Notes under the pieces: generated by a model
Seen by the model: only the letters and a program-made list of their open reading frames with translations
Databases searched by the model: none
Told to the model about the DNA's origin: nothing
Shown here: one piece after another, positions 1 through 7,298 of the stretch
Position numbering within the stretch: the stretch's first letter is position 1
Layout of the letters: every line of letters begins with the position of its first letter
Translations under genes and position numbers: made by a program
DNA from: Halocynthiibacter namhaensis
GTDB lineage: Bacteria; Pseudomonadota; Alphaproteobacteria; Rhodobacterales; Rhodobacteraceae
Direction: 5' to 3'
NCBI RefSeq assembly: GCF_000812685.1
Contig: NZ_JWIF01000051.1
Location: 1 to 64,000, forward strand
DNA: 64,000 nt

Positions 1-26
1 CTATGATCCTCAATGAAGGAAATCAT
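1..26 (-). CDS. IS3-family transposase OrfB, N-terminus only
   Basis: An ATG at 26 overlaps the orfA stop codon (ATGA) and opens a frame reading MISFIEDHR to the window edge. That matches the usual start of IS3-family OrfB proteins, the DDE integrase-core half of the transposase. The rest lies outside the window. In this family OrfB is often made as an OrfAB fusion by frameshifting; the coupled ATGA here may be an alternative start. Confidence 0.7.
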
Positions 27-355
27 TTGCGGAACGGGCGGTCGAGCTCCGCCTGGGCAAAATATGCCGACGCCTTCTTCAGGATCTCATTGGCCTGGCG
101 AAGTTCCTTGTTCTCTCGTTCCAATTCTTTGATGCGGTCCCTTTCTTCGGTTGTCAGGCCTGCGCGCTGACCCTCATCACGTTCCGCTTGTTGGCACCAG
201 ATACGCAGGCTGTCAGGGGAACAGCCAAGCTTGGGCGCGATCGCTTTGTGTGCGGCTGAATCGCTGGAATAATTGACACGGTTTTCTCGAAAAAGCCGAA
301 CGCCACGTTCACGCAGCTCAGTCGGATAGGCGGGGGTATGTTTCTTCTTTGTCAT
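23..355 (-). CDS. IS3-family transposase OrfA
   Basis: A 110-residue basic protein in two parts. An N-terminal helix-turn-helix (PTELRERGVRLF, then a recognition region with CSPDSLRIWCQQAE) is followed by a C-terminal leucine-zipper-like helix (IKELERENKELRQANEILKKAS). This is the standard OrfA layout of IS3 elements, where it binds the terminal repeats and dimerises. The ATG at 355 was chosen because AAAGGTGAG lies 4-6 bases upstream; a GTG at 364 is also open. It is followed by orfB with an ATGA overlap. The gene is intact. Confidence 0.9.
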   Translation of the reverse strand: MTKKKHTPAYPTELRERGVRLFRENRVNYSSDSAAHKAIAPKLGCSPDSLRIWCQQAERDEGQRAGLTTEERDRIKELERENKELRQANEILKKASAYFAQAELDRPFRK

Positions 356-376
356 AGGGCTCACCTTTGGAGTGTT

Positions 377-1363
377 TTACTCTCCGGTAAAACCGGGGCG
401 GTTCAGTACAGCTGCCCCAGTTCCGGCTTTTCGGATCCCAGCCCCGGCCAACTCGGCATTCGTCCTTGTCCCAAACCGTGCACGCGCCTTGGAGCCTTTC
501 GCCCCAACCAATCCCTTCGCAAAGCCCACCGGTCCCGTCATGCTGGGTGGACCTGCCATCAGGAAATTCCCTGAGATCGTGCGCACGATGAGGGGCGTGG
601 CGATGATCATGCCGCCTGCAAGGAACATCATCATAAAGAATGGCACTAGCGCGCCGATATTACTTGCGCCGGATGGATCGCCGAGCTCAACCATCAAGGA
701 TCGTGACATGCCGATGACTGTGGAAAATACGCCTGCGATCACAACCGGGTAAAGCGCGTAGGAGATGGTGCTGGACAGCCAGCGGTGGAAATAATCCTTG
801 GTGATATCAAAGAGAGACAGTGCAATCATGATGGGGGCAATGCCGATCATGAATGCCATCATGATTTTCGCAAAGATCAGAACCATACCGCACAACGCGC
901 CGATCACGCCAAGCAAGAACGCCCCGAGCGCGCCAATCATCGCCCCCGCCATCCAGTGCATATTGTCTCCGGCAGCGTTCAGGTAGTTGCCGAACTCCTC
1001 GATCAGATCATCAAACGCATTCGCAAAATATCCGGCACCAGCACCGCCGCCGCCAAGGCTTGCCACCATGCCGCCAGCAAGATGATCCAGCCCGTCGATA
1101 ATGGCGCTGGCGACAGAATTAAACTGCACCCAGTTGAGGGAAAACATCGATATGAGCATGAGCTTAAAGGCGAACCAGAAGGCCGTGCGTCCATCCATGG
1201 ATTTGTATTGAAATGCCATGTTGATGAAGACAGCAATGACTGCCAACGTTGAGCCAAGCGCAACAATCCCGCCGATTTGCCCAGCGACACTCCCAAAGGT
1301 GGTTTGGGCTGCGTCATCGAGAAAATTATCGGTTGTTTCCACCATCCAGCTGACGACGCCCAT
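377..1363 (-). CDS. virB6: VirB6-type T4SS inner-membrane protein, 3' end replaced by IS
   Basis: This is a polytopic inner-membrane protein with at least six hydrophobic segments (about residues 28-50, 60-80, 140-170, 170-190, 200-225 and 235-262) and a glycine-rich loop (LGGGGAGAG) in the middle, matching the TrbL/VirB6 family. VirB6 forms part of the channel in the inner membrane. The start is supported by AGGAGG upstream. The last roughly ten codons (VLNRPGFTGE) lie within the IS3 terminus, so the native cytoplasmic tail has been cut off. The loss is after the last membrane segment, so the protein might still work. It follows virB11 in the operon, a displaced position compared with Agrobacterium. 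Confidence 0.85.
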   Translation of the reverse strand: MGVVSWMVETTDNFLDDAAQTTFGSVAGQIGGIVALGSTLAVIAVFINMAFQYKSMDGRTAFWFAFKLMLISMFSLNWVQFNSVASAIIDGLDHLAGGMVASLGGGGAGAGYFANAFDDLIEEFGNYLNAAGDNMHWMAGAMIGALGAFLLGVIGALCGMVLIFAKIMMAFMIGIAPIMIALSLFDITKDYFHRWLSSTISYALYPVVIAGVFSTVIGMSRSLMVELGDPSGASNIGALVPFFMMMFLAGGMIIATPLIVRTISGNFLMAGPPSMTGPVGFAKGLVGAKGSKARARFGTRTNAELAGAGIRKAGTGAAVLNRPGFTGE

Positions 1364-1372
1364 GGGAGCCTC

Positions 1373-1564
1373 CTAGGCTTTTGGTTCTGGATTTGCGCGC
1401 CAGATGTCGCGTTTCAGGAATGCTTTCAGAATGTGTTCGCCGTCGAAGTCCGGCACAACTGACACCAGCTCCCAGCCGTCCTGGCCAAGGGCGGTCAGCC
1501 GCGCCTCAATCTTGGGGGGCTTGGAATTGGCAGTGTTGATCTGCTCGATCTTGTACTCAAACAT
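1373..1564 (-). CDS. Small DUF4177-like protein
   Basis: A 63-residue protein starting MFEYKIEQI, with the core LGQDGWELVSVVPDF, resembles DUF4177, a small alpha-beta domain of unknown function (pattern: a Y-K strand, then L-x-x-x-G-x-x-G-W-E-L-V). The ATG at 1564 overlaps the end of virB11 by 8 bp, and a longer frame from 1621 has no better start. It lies between virB11 and virB6 in the operon and is probably co-expressed with them. The role in secretion is unknown. Confidence 0.6.
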   Translation of the reverse strand: MFEYKIEQINTANSKPPKIEARLTALGQDGWELVSVVPDFDGEHILKAFLKRDIWRANPEPKA

Positions 1565-2552
1565 TCTGGAGTTCCTTGGATTGGGCCGGCTCCCCCGGCA
1601 GGTAAAATTCGGTGATCCCACGCGCCCCTTTATGACGGCCCGCCTGAATGATCACGTCGATGGAGCGGGTGATGTAATCGGTCATGTCTTGATATGTCAT
1701 TGGAACATCGGTCTTGAGCGCCGCGATGGCCAGACGTTGCACCGCCAATTGCGGCGTTTCTGCATGAAGGGTGGTGAGCGATCCGCCATGGCCGGTGTTG
1801 ATAGCCTCAAGAAATGTCATTGCTTCCTTGCCACGCACTTCGCCCAGAACAATACGGTCCGGTCGCATGCGCAGGGTTGACGTTAAAAGCACATCAGCGC
1901 TGCGCATGACCTCGTCACGGTTGGAAATCAGCGTGACCACATTGGGCTGCTCGGGATGCAATTCAGCGGCTTCCTCAATGGTGATGATGCGCTCCGGAGG
2001 CGGTACAAATGACAGAATTTTACGTGCTATCACAGTCTTGCCGGTGGACGTGCCGCCCGCAACGATCATGTTGAGTTTGTGCTCAACGCAAAAGGCAATC
2101 GCTGCATCGATGTCGCCTGCTGCTACCACATCCCGCAGCTCCGAGTTTCGTTTGCGCCGCACCCCCTCAAGACTGCGCTCAGATCCGAACAAATAAGACA
2201 GCTTGATCTGATCGAGCGGCAAGTCCGCGAAAAACCGCAGAGAAATGGCAAAACCTCCATCCACTGCGGGTGGCTGAATAACCTGCGCGCGAATTGCGCG
2301 GTCGCGATAGGTGAGGCTGACGGATACAATGGGCTTGGTCTGGCTCAGAGTCGTGTTCGCGGCTGATGCAATCTGATTGCCCAGATCCTTGATTTCATTT
2401 GGGGTGAGTATCCGATCGATAGCCCCCATGAAATGATCCCCCTGGAATTCACCCCAAAGGGTGCCGTCTGGGTTGATGCAAAGCTCAATCAGCTTTGGGT
2501 CACGCGCTTCGGGAAGTTTGTCGAGTGAGTTTTGCAGATAGCTGGCGACCAT
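1557..2552 (-). CDS. virB11: VirB11 secretion ATPase
   Basis: A 331-residue hexameric traffic ATPase of the PulE/VirB11 superfamily. The Walker A motif GGTSTGKT is at residues 166-173. It is followed by the Asp box (ERIITIEEAAEL), a Walker B region (DRIVLGEVRG) and the His box (NTGHGGSLTTLHA). Together with VirB4 it powers pilus assembly and substrate transfer from the cytoplasmic face. Length and motif order match the family. The gene follows virB10 directly (ATG at 2552, virB10 stop at 2555). Confidence 0.95.
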   Translation of the reverse strand: MVASYLQNSLDKLPEARDPKLIELCINPDGTLWGEFQGDHFMGAIDRILTPNEIKDLGNQIASAANTTLSQTKPIVSVSLTYRDRAIRAQVIQPPAVDGGFAISLRFFADLPLDQIKLSYLFGSERSLEGVRRKRNSELRDVVAAGDIDAAIAFCVEHKLNMIVAGGTSTGKTVIARKILSFVPPPERIITIEEAAELHPEQPNVVTLISNRDEVMRSADVLLTSTLRMRPDRIVLGEVRGKEAMTFLEAINTGHGGSLTTLHAETPQLAVQRLAIAALKTDVPMTYQDMTDYITRSIDVIIQAGRHKGARGITEFYLPGEPAQSKELQNV

Positions 2553-2554
2553 GA

Positions 2555-3868
2555 TCAGAAAATCTCCAGATCACGGTCTACCATGACGGTGACGCGGCTA
2601 CCCTGATCGACATAGATCACGGGTGCAATCGAAAGATATTCACCGATGACGCTTTGAGCGCTGTCCTGCAGGTCTTCGCCAATGTTTTCCAAGACATCCG
2701 AGGTGGTTTCATTCTCGGAGCTACTTGCCGCAACTGTAGGCAAAGCTCCGATCAAGGATATCAAAGCAGCGGATCCGAACCGCGCGCCAAAGCGGCTGTC
2801 GACAAAACCGGTGGTGCCGGATCGACCAAGACGATCGCCACCAAAGGCGCTGATCTCAACGGTTTGATTGTCAGGCAAAATGATATGGTCCCAAGCGATG
2901 GTGATGCGCTGTTGCGCGATATCAACGCCGGATTGGTAGCGCCCGATCAGACGGGAGCCTCGGGCAATCAAAATGCGGGATCCGTCATAGGCATGCACAT
3001 CTTCCGAGATGATGGCGCGCACTTGCCCCGCCAGTGAACTATCAATCGCGGTCTCCAACACGGCTTGAATCATCGTGCCTTGGATGACGGTATTGGAGGG
3101 GTTCACGATCAACTGGGCCTGCGTTACCTCGGCGGGGGCCGCGCCATTGCGCACAAAATCTGTGCTGCCATCAAGGCGGCGTTGCTCAGATGCGGTTGCG
3201 TCATTGGCCCCGCCAGATCCACCAAAGGCAATGATGGGGCTGGTGATGCGGGCCTGAAGTTCTTCTTGCTCAGCGTGTCGGCGGCGTTCCAATTCCTGCA
3301 GACGCAGGTCTTCAGATGTGGGGCCAGATGGAGACACAGCACGCGGCACGTTCAGCTGTGCCAATTCCAAATCCGTCTGAAGGCGTTGAAGTTCGCGGTC
3401 ACGCTCTTCCAGTTGGTCTTGTAGTGCGGTTTGGGCGTTCGCAGCGTCTTGGCGCAGGCGTTCCATTTCCTCTCTGAGGGCGGTCAGTTGCTCATCATCC
3501 AGCACCGGCGCAGCAGGCGGTGCATTGCGGAGAGCGGTGATTTCCGAGCGCATGGCGTCAAGCTGGGCCATCAGTTCGGCATTGGCAGTATCAGTCTCTG
3601 GCGGGGTTATTGGTTGTGCCGGTTCAGGCGCGGGTTCATTTGGTGAAATCCGTCCAAACCCTGATCCAACGGTCTGGAATTCTTCTGGAATGCCGGTTGG
3701 TAACTGCTCTGGAGCAGGGTCATTCTGTGATACAAACAGGAACACAGCGAGCGCCGTTAGGCCGCCGATAGTGACGACTGGTAAAATAGGGAAACGCCTG
3801 GAAATCGATGTTTTATCATTGCCTTCAAGAGCTTCTAGCCGCTTCTTAAGTTCAGTAGCCTCACTCAT
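2555..3868 (-). CDS. virB10: VirB10/TrbI core-complex protein
   Basis: 437 residues in the expected order: a short cytoplasmic tail, one membrane segment (about 27-46), a proline-rich stretch (PAPEPAQPITPP), a coiled coil (about 90-200, rich in EL, RLQ and ERDRELQR), and the C-terminal TrbI/VirB10 beta-barrel domain (about 240-437, including GSRLIGRYQSG and DRLGRSGTTGFVD). VirB10 spans both membranes and senses ATPase activity. The gene overlaps virB9 by 8 bp. The coiled coil is longer than in the Agrobacterium protein. Confidence 0.95.
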   Translation of the reverse strand: MSEATELKKRLEALEGNDKTSISRRFPILPVVTIGGLTALAVFLFVSQNDPAPEQLPTGIPEEFQTVGSGFGRISPNEPAPEPAQPITPPETDTANAELMAQLDAMRSEITALRNAPPAAPVLDDEQLTALREEMERLRQDAANAQTALQDQLEERDRELQRLQTDLELAQLNVPRAVSPSGPTSEDLRLQELERRRHAEQEELQARITSPIIAFGGSGGANDATASEQRRLDGSTDFVRNGAAPAEVTQAQLIVNPSNTVIQGTMIQAVLETAIDSSLAGQVRAIISEDVHAYDGSRILIARGSRLIGRYQSGVDIAQQRITIAWDHIILPDNQTVEISAFGGDRLGRSGTTGFVDSRFGARFGSAALISLIGALPTVAASSSENETTSDVLENIGEDLQDSAQSVIGEYLSIAPVIYVDQGSRVTVMVDRDLEIF

Positions 3869-4559
3869 CTTGCGCGCCCTCGCTCATTTCTTGCACGCAG
3901 GTTTCTTGTTCTCCCAGACGCAATACCCAACGAGCATTCACGCCAGAGACACGGATCACGCCGTCGGGTTGTGCCAGCGCATTCACACTGCGTTCAGTGC
4001 CATTGGACCAGCGAAAGATCGCAGGCACAGGCGCATTCCGCTCAAATCGGAAATAGGTGAAGGTGCCATCGTCCCAGATTTCTCGGGGTGTGATCTCGGA
4101 TCGTTCACTGACACCGTAAGCGTGGTTTGGCGCGCTGCGTGCAATGGCCTGCCGCGTCGGGCGCGCGTTCTCTGGATAGGTGAACCGGATCACATAGAAG
4201 GTTGGTGATGAGGCTTCGGTCACATTGAAGTAATAGGCCCGCTGATTGGTGTAGACCGTGATATTGGTATGTGCGCCGCGCGTCACTGGCTTGATGGCAA
4301 AAGCCTGCCCACCGGGCACACCATCGAGCAGAAAGCCCTCGGTGTCGCCCGCAATGATTGAGCGAATGACCTCACCTCGGCCAAACTCGATGCTGGTCAC
4401 ATGGGTTAAGCTGGTGCGGATGCGGTAAACTTGCCCATCCTGATAGGTGGCCTGCCGTACGCGGGTGTCATGTTGACCTTGGCGCGGTTGGGTTTCAGCA
4501 AGGGCACTTTGACAGGCGATGCTGAGAATGAATGTGAGAAAGATCAGAAATCGCTGCAT
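3861..4559 (-). CDS. virB9: VirB9 core-complex protein
   Basis: 232 residues with a cleavable signal peptide (cut after about residue 21, SALA|ETQ). The N-terminal domain carries RIRTSLTHVTSIEFGRGEVI, and the C-terminal VirB9 domain carries WDDGTFTYFRF and PAIFRW. VirB9 forms the outer-membrane ring with VirB7 and VirB10. The C-terminus contains one cysteine (QETCVQE) that could pair with the lipoprotein encoded upstream, as in Agrobacterium; that pairing is inference. Confidence 0.93.
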   Translation of the reverse strand: MQRFLIFLTFILSIACQSALAETQPRQGQHDTRVRQATYQDGQVYRIRTSLTHVTSIEFGRGEVIRSIIAGDTEGFLLDGVPGGQAFAIKPVTRGAHTNITVYTNQRAYYFNVTEASSPTFYVIRFTYPENARPTRQAIARSAPNHAYGVSERSEITPREIWDDGTFTYFRFERNAPVPAIFRWSNGTERSVNALAQPDGVIRVSGVNARWVLRLGEQETCVQEMSEGAQDE

Positions 4560-4562
4560 ATC

Positions 4563-5213
4563 TTACTCCAACCGATCCGAACGGATCGCATATTCGGTGA
4601 CGGTAAAGCCAAAGGGGTTCTGCCAAACATCATCGATCGAGCGGCTGTTCTCCGGTCGAAATTCAAACAGCAATGTCGCCGTGAACAGACCGTTTTGATT
4701 GCCGCGCGGTGTGTCTAGCTGTTTGCGAAGACGCACTTGGGCACGATTGGCGCTGATATGTGTGATTGATAAGACCTCAACATCCAACCGTGCATCCGTG
4801 CCATAGCTGTCTGGTGGATAAGCCTCATGACCGCTGGTCCAAAGCGCGCGCAATCCTGTGGCTGCGGCCCTGTCGGATTGATCCAACACGCGCCGGACAC
4901 GCACGTCATTGTCGAGCTGGTTGTATGTCTCGCGATCGATGACATAGCGATAGACCTGCGCCTCAATGATCGCAGGGCGTTCCGTGAGTGAGACGGCCTG
5001 CACAATTGCATTGGGAAGCGCCATGCCGGTTTCAGTATCAAAGGGCACAATCATGGGCGGCGGATCCACGTCTAGGATCGCAACGCTGGCAGCGGCCAAG
5101 CAGCCAATGACGCCAAAACCGAGCCCCGATAACCCTAGCTTTTGCCACATGACTTCGCGGCGACGGGCACCATAAACCAGCTCTTCCTCAATGATTTCCG
5201 CTTCACTCACCAT
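4563..5213 (-). CDS. virB8: VirB8 inner-membrane assembly factor
   Basis: A 216-residue bitopic protein: a short cytoplasmic tail, a membrane segment at about residues 22-44 (GLGFGVIGCLAAASVAI), and a periplasmic NTF2-like VirB8 domain (RYVIDRETYNQLDNDVRVRRVLDQSD through LLFEFRPENSRSIDDVWQNPFGFTVTEYAI). VirB8 nucleates complex assembly. I chose ATG 5213 over the in-frame TTG at 5219; the virB5 stop is at 5220-5222, so the two genes nearly abut. Confidence 0.92.
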   Translation of the reverse strand: MVSEAEIIEEELVYGARRREVMWQKLGLSGLGFGVIGCLAAASVAILDVDPPPMIVPFDTETGMALPNAIVQAVSLTERPAIIEAQVYRYVIDRETYNQLDNDVRVRRVLDQSDRAAATGLRALWTSGHEAYPPDSYGTDARLDVEVLSITHISANRAQVRLRKQLDTPRGNQNGLFTATLLFEFRPENSRSIDDVWQNPFGFTVTEYAIRSDRLE

Positions 5214-5219
5214 GGCCAA

Positions 5220-6011
5220 TCACTCCGCACGCAGATCTGGTAGGGTGAAGTCCATATAGCGACGTTCCTCAGCCAGTGTTGCCGCATCGGCCACGCCAGA
5301 CTGACCTGCGCCAACCGTCTGGATTGCTTCCAGTTCCCACATCCGGGTCATGGCGATGGCCAGCTCAGCAGTCACACGTGTGTTGTGATCGACCGCTTCT
5401 TTGAGCGTCTCCATATCTGGGATCATGCCCACCAACCGTTCTACGCGTTCCAGAGATTGGGCGGCTTCCGCATAGCTGTTTTCAGCGGCGGCAGACATCA
5501 CCGCGCCGGTGCCCGCCTGACTGGCGATACGCTCAGCCCCCGGATTGCCGCTGCTCGACATTTGCGCCAGATCGTTCTGATAAAAGCCCGCGTCCTCCAG
5601 CGCTTGGGTCATGCGCCCTTCCATTTCGGGGGCGGCATTGCCAATCAACCCGCTGAAGTCGCCGTTTTGGATACGCCTGATTGTGCCAAGAAGGTCGCCG
5701 AATTCCTGATCCAGCAGCCCATCCAGATCACCGCCCATAGCCATTTCAATGATATCTGTGGCACCGGTCAGGGCCGCGTAGGTTTCATTCAGGGTATCCA
5801 GTTGTTGTTGCACCAGATCCAGCTGTTCTAGCAACGTATCAAGTTGATCCGTTTGGATCCCGAAATCTTCCAACATTTGCTGCAGTTGGCGAATTTCTTG
5901 CGCGATATTGCGGGTGTCGATCGTGGGCACGCCCTGGGCAACAGCCGGAGTGAGGGCCAAGCTGAAGGTCAGTGAAGCCCAAAAACATAGGGCTGAGAGA
6001 AAACGGATCAT
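5220..6011 (-). CDS. virB5: VirB5-type minor pilin/adhesin
   Basis: 263 residues: a signal peptide (cut near AVA|QGVP), then long amphipathic helices rich in Q, L and D (IAQEIRQLQQMLEDF, LEQLDLVQQQLDTLNETY) typical of VirB5/TrbJ. VirB5 sits at the pilus tip and helps contact recipient cells. The mature N-terminus QGVPTID is almost the same as that of the transglycosylase encoded just upstream (QGVPTFD). The start overlaps the upstream stop (ATGA). Confidence 0.85.
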   Translation of the reverse strand: MIRFLSALCFWASLTFSLALTPAVAQGVPTIDTRNIAQEIRQLQQMLEDFGIQTDQLDTLLEQLDLVQQQLDTLNETYAALTGATDIIEMAMGGDLDGLLDQEFGDLLGTIRRIQNGDFSGLIGNAAPEMEGRMTQALEDAGFYQNDLAQMSSSGNPGAERIASQAGTGAVMSAAAENSYAEAAQSLERVERLVGMIPDMETLKEAVDHNTRVTAELAIAMTRMWELEAIQTVGAGQSGVADAATLAEERRYMDFTLPDLRAE

Positions 6012-7135
6012 GGCAATGCCTCCAGATCGAATTGCATAAAGTCTTGCTCGCGGGCTTGCGCTGCGGCCATGGCTAACTCTGCGCTCGAGAGCGGACGGGT
6101 GTGGGCTGCCTTAAGGCGCGTGCGGATTGCCATCAGGCGGGTGAGTTCAGCGCGCGCGTAAGTGTTGAGCGACATAGCCGCGTGAATGTCATCGGTTTCA
6201 CCTACGCGCGTGATGATGTCTTGCACGCGCAACGCGGCGGCGCGGATCGAGACCATGGAATAATCACCATAGATGCCAGCACCATGGGAGGTGAGGCTCA
6301 TGCTGGAATTGGCCAAGAGAACCGGATCTATTGTGCCAAGCGCATCGACACCGCCGACGCGGGCCAGATAGAGATTGTAGCGTTCCGGTATGACCTGCAC
6401 GTAATGTTGGGTCTCCGCGAAAGGCGGCACACCGCTGTAGCGCCGCACATTGCCGGGCCCGGCGTTATAGGCGGCGAGGGAATGGATGATGTTGCCGTCG
6501 AACATGGCGAGCATTTGCGCCAGATAGCGAGCGCCACCCGTAACCTGCACATACGGGCTTTCGTAATAGCTCGGATAAATCCCCAGATCCTGCGCGGTTC
6601 CCGGCATGATTTGGGTCAGGCCAAACGCCCCAACCGGAGAGCGCGCCCCGATGGTGAACCGGCTTTCTTGCCAGATTAACGCTTGCAGCAAGCATCGCCA
6701 TTGCTTGGGTGACAGGCCAGCTGCGCGCACGCCGGACATTTGATAGGTGTCTTGCGCGCCGCGAATGATCAACGCTTCAATGTTCCCAGCGGCATCGCCA
6801 AAGAGTTGCGCAGCTCCTGGATTGGGATCAGTCGTGCCGTACAGATATGAGGCTGCACTTTCTGCTGTGCTGCCTTGTTCCAGAGCCGCAATCGTACCCG
6901 CGCCCGAGGTGCTGGACGCTTCCAAAATATCTGCCAGTGCCTGCAGTTGCTGTTCTTCGATTTCAGCCAAGACCTCTTCCTGGCTCAAGCGTTCACGCTG
7001 CAGGGTCAGATCGCGATCCCCTTGAGCAAGGATCCGTTGCCGTTGCAGAAACGCCCCCGCATCAAAGGTTGGCACACCCTGCGCAAAGACAGGCCCATGC
7101 AGGCAGATCAAAATGAGGATCAGCACCCTAACCAT
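6008..7135 (-). CDS. Lytic transglycosylase with VirB5-like N-terminus
   Basis: 375 residues. The signal peptide MVRVLILILICLHGPVFA supports ATG 7135, which overlaps the upstream lipoprotein stop by 8 bp. The first mature part (AQGVPTFDAGAFLQRQRIL, then coiled Q/E-rich helices to about residue 70) looks like VirB5. An SLT domain follows (about 140-290): catalytic Glu157 in WQESRF, then GAFGLTQIMPGTAQ and AAYNAGPGNV. The enzyme would cut peptidoglycan to let the channel through. It is the second transglycosylase of the operon. The fusion-like N-terminus suggests it docks where VirB5 docks. Confidence 0.85.
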   Translation of the reverse strand: MVRVLILILICLHGPVFAQGVPTFDAGAFLQRQRILAQGDRDLTLQRERLSQEEVLAEIEEQQLQALADILEASSTSGAGTIAALEQGSTAESAASYLYGTTDPNPGAAQLFGDAAGNIEALIIRGAQDTYQMSGVRAAGLSPKQWRCLLQALIWQESRFTIGARSPVGAFGLTQIMPGTAQDLGIYPSYYESPYVQVTGGARYLAQMLAMFDGNIIHSLAAYNAGPGNVRRYSGVPPFAETQHYVQVIPERYNLYLARVGGVDALGTIDPVLLANSSMSLTSHGAGIYGDYSMVSIRAAALRVQDIITRVGETDDIHAAMSLNTYARAELTRLMAIRTRLKAAHTRPLSSAELAMAAAQAREQDFMQFDLEALP

Positions 7136-7298
7136 GAGATGCGCCTGCCGGTGAGCCAATTGGCCCCAGAAGCTCAAAGTTGCAATTGCTGCGGGAAACC
7201 TCAGCAAAGGATGAGAAGCACTCAGCTTCAGAGGGCTGATACTGAGCACAGGCAGACAGGGCCAACAGGCCAGCGAGGATGAATATAGATCTACACAT
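7128..7298 (-). CDS. virB7: VirB7-like small lipoprotein
   Basis: A 56-residue protein, MCRSIFILAGLLALSACAQ, with a clear lipobox (LSAC, lipidated Cys at about residue 17) and two further cysteines in the mature part (AECFSS, SNCNF). Position, size and lipidation fit VirB7, which anchors VirB9 in the outer membrane. The ATG shares one base with the virB4 stop (TGATG), so translation is coupled; this decides the start over an in-frame upstream ATG at 7313. VirB7 proteins are too short for confident family assignment. Confidence 0.65.
   Translation of the reverse strand: MCRSIFILAGLLALSACAQYQPSEAECFSSFAEVSRSNCNFELLGPIGSPAGASHG

Larger units (their letters stand above)
1..410 (-). mobile_element. 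IS3-family insertion sequence, partial (cut by window edge)
   Basis: An orfA/orfB pair of IS3 type reads leftward from a terminus near 405-410. On the minus strand that terminus begins TGTACTGAACCGCCCCGG and continues to about 381. Terminal TG is usual for IS3 ends. The element sits inside the 3' end of virB6. The exact outer base (410, or 405 if the end is TGAACC) cannot be fixed without the other terminus and the target duplication, which lie outside the window. Confidence 0.8.
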
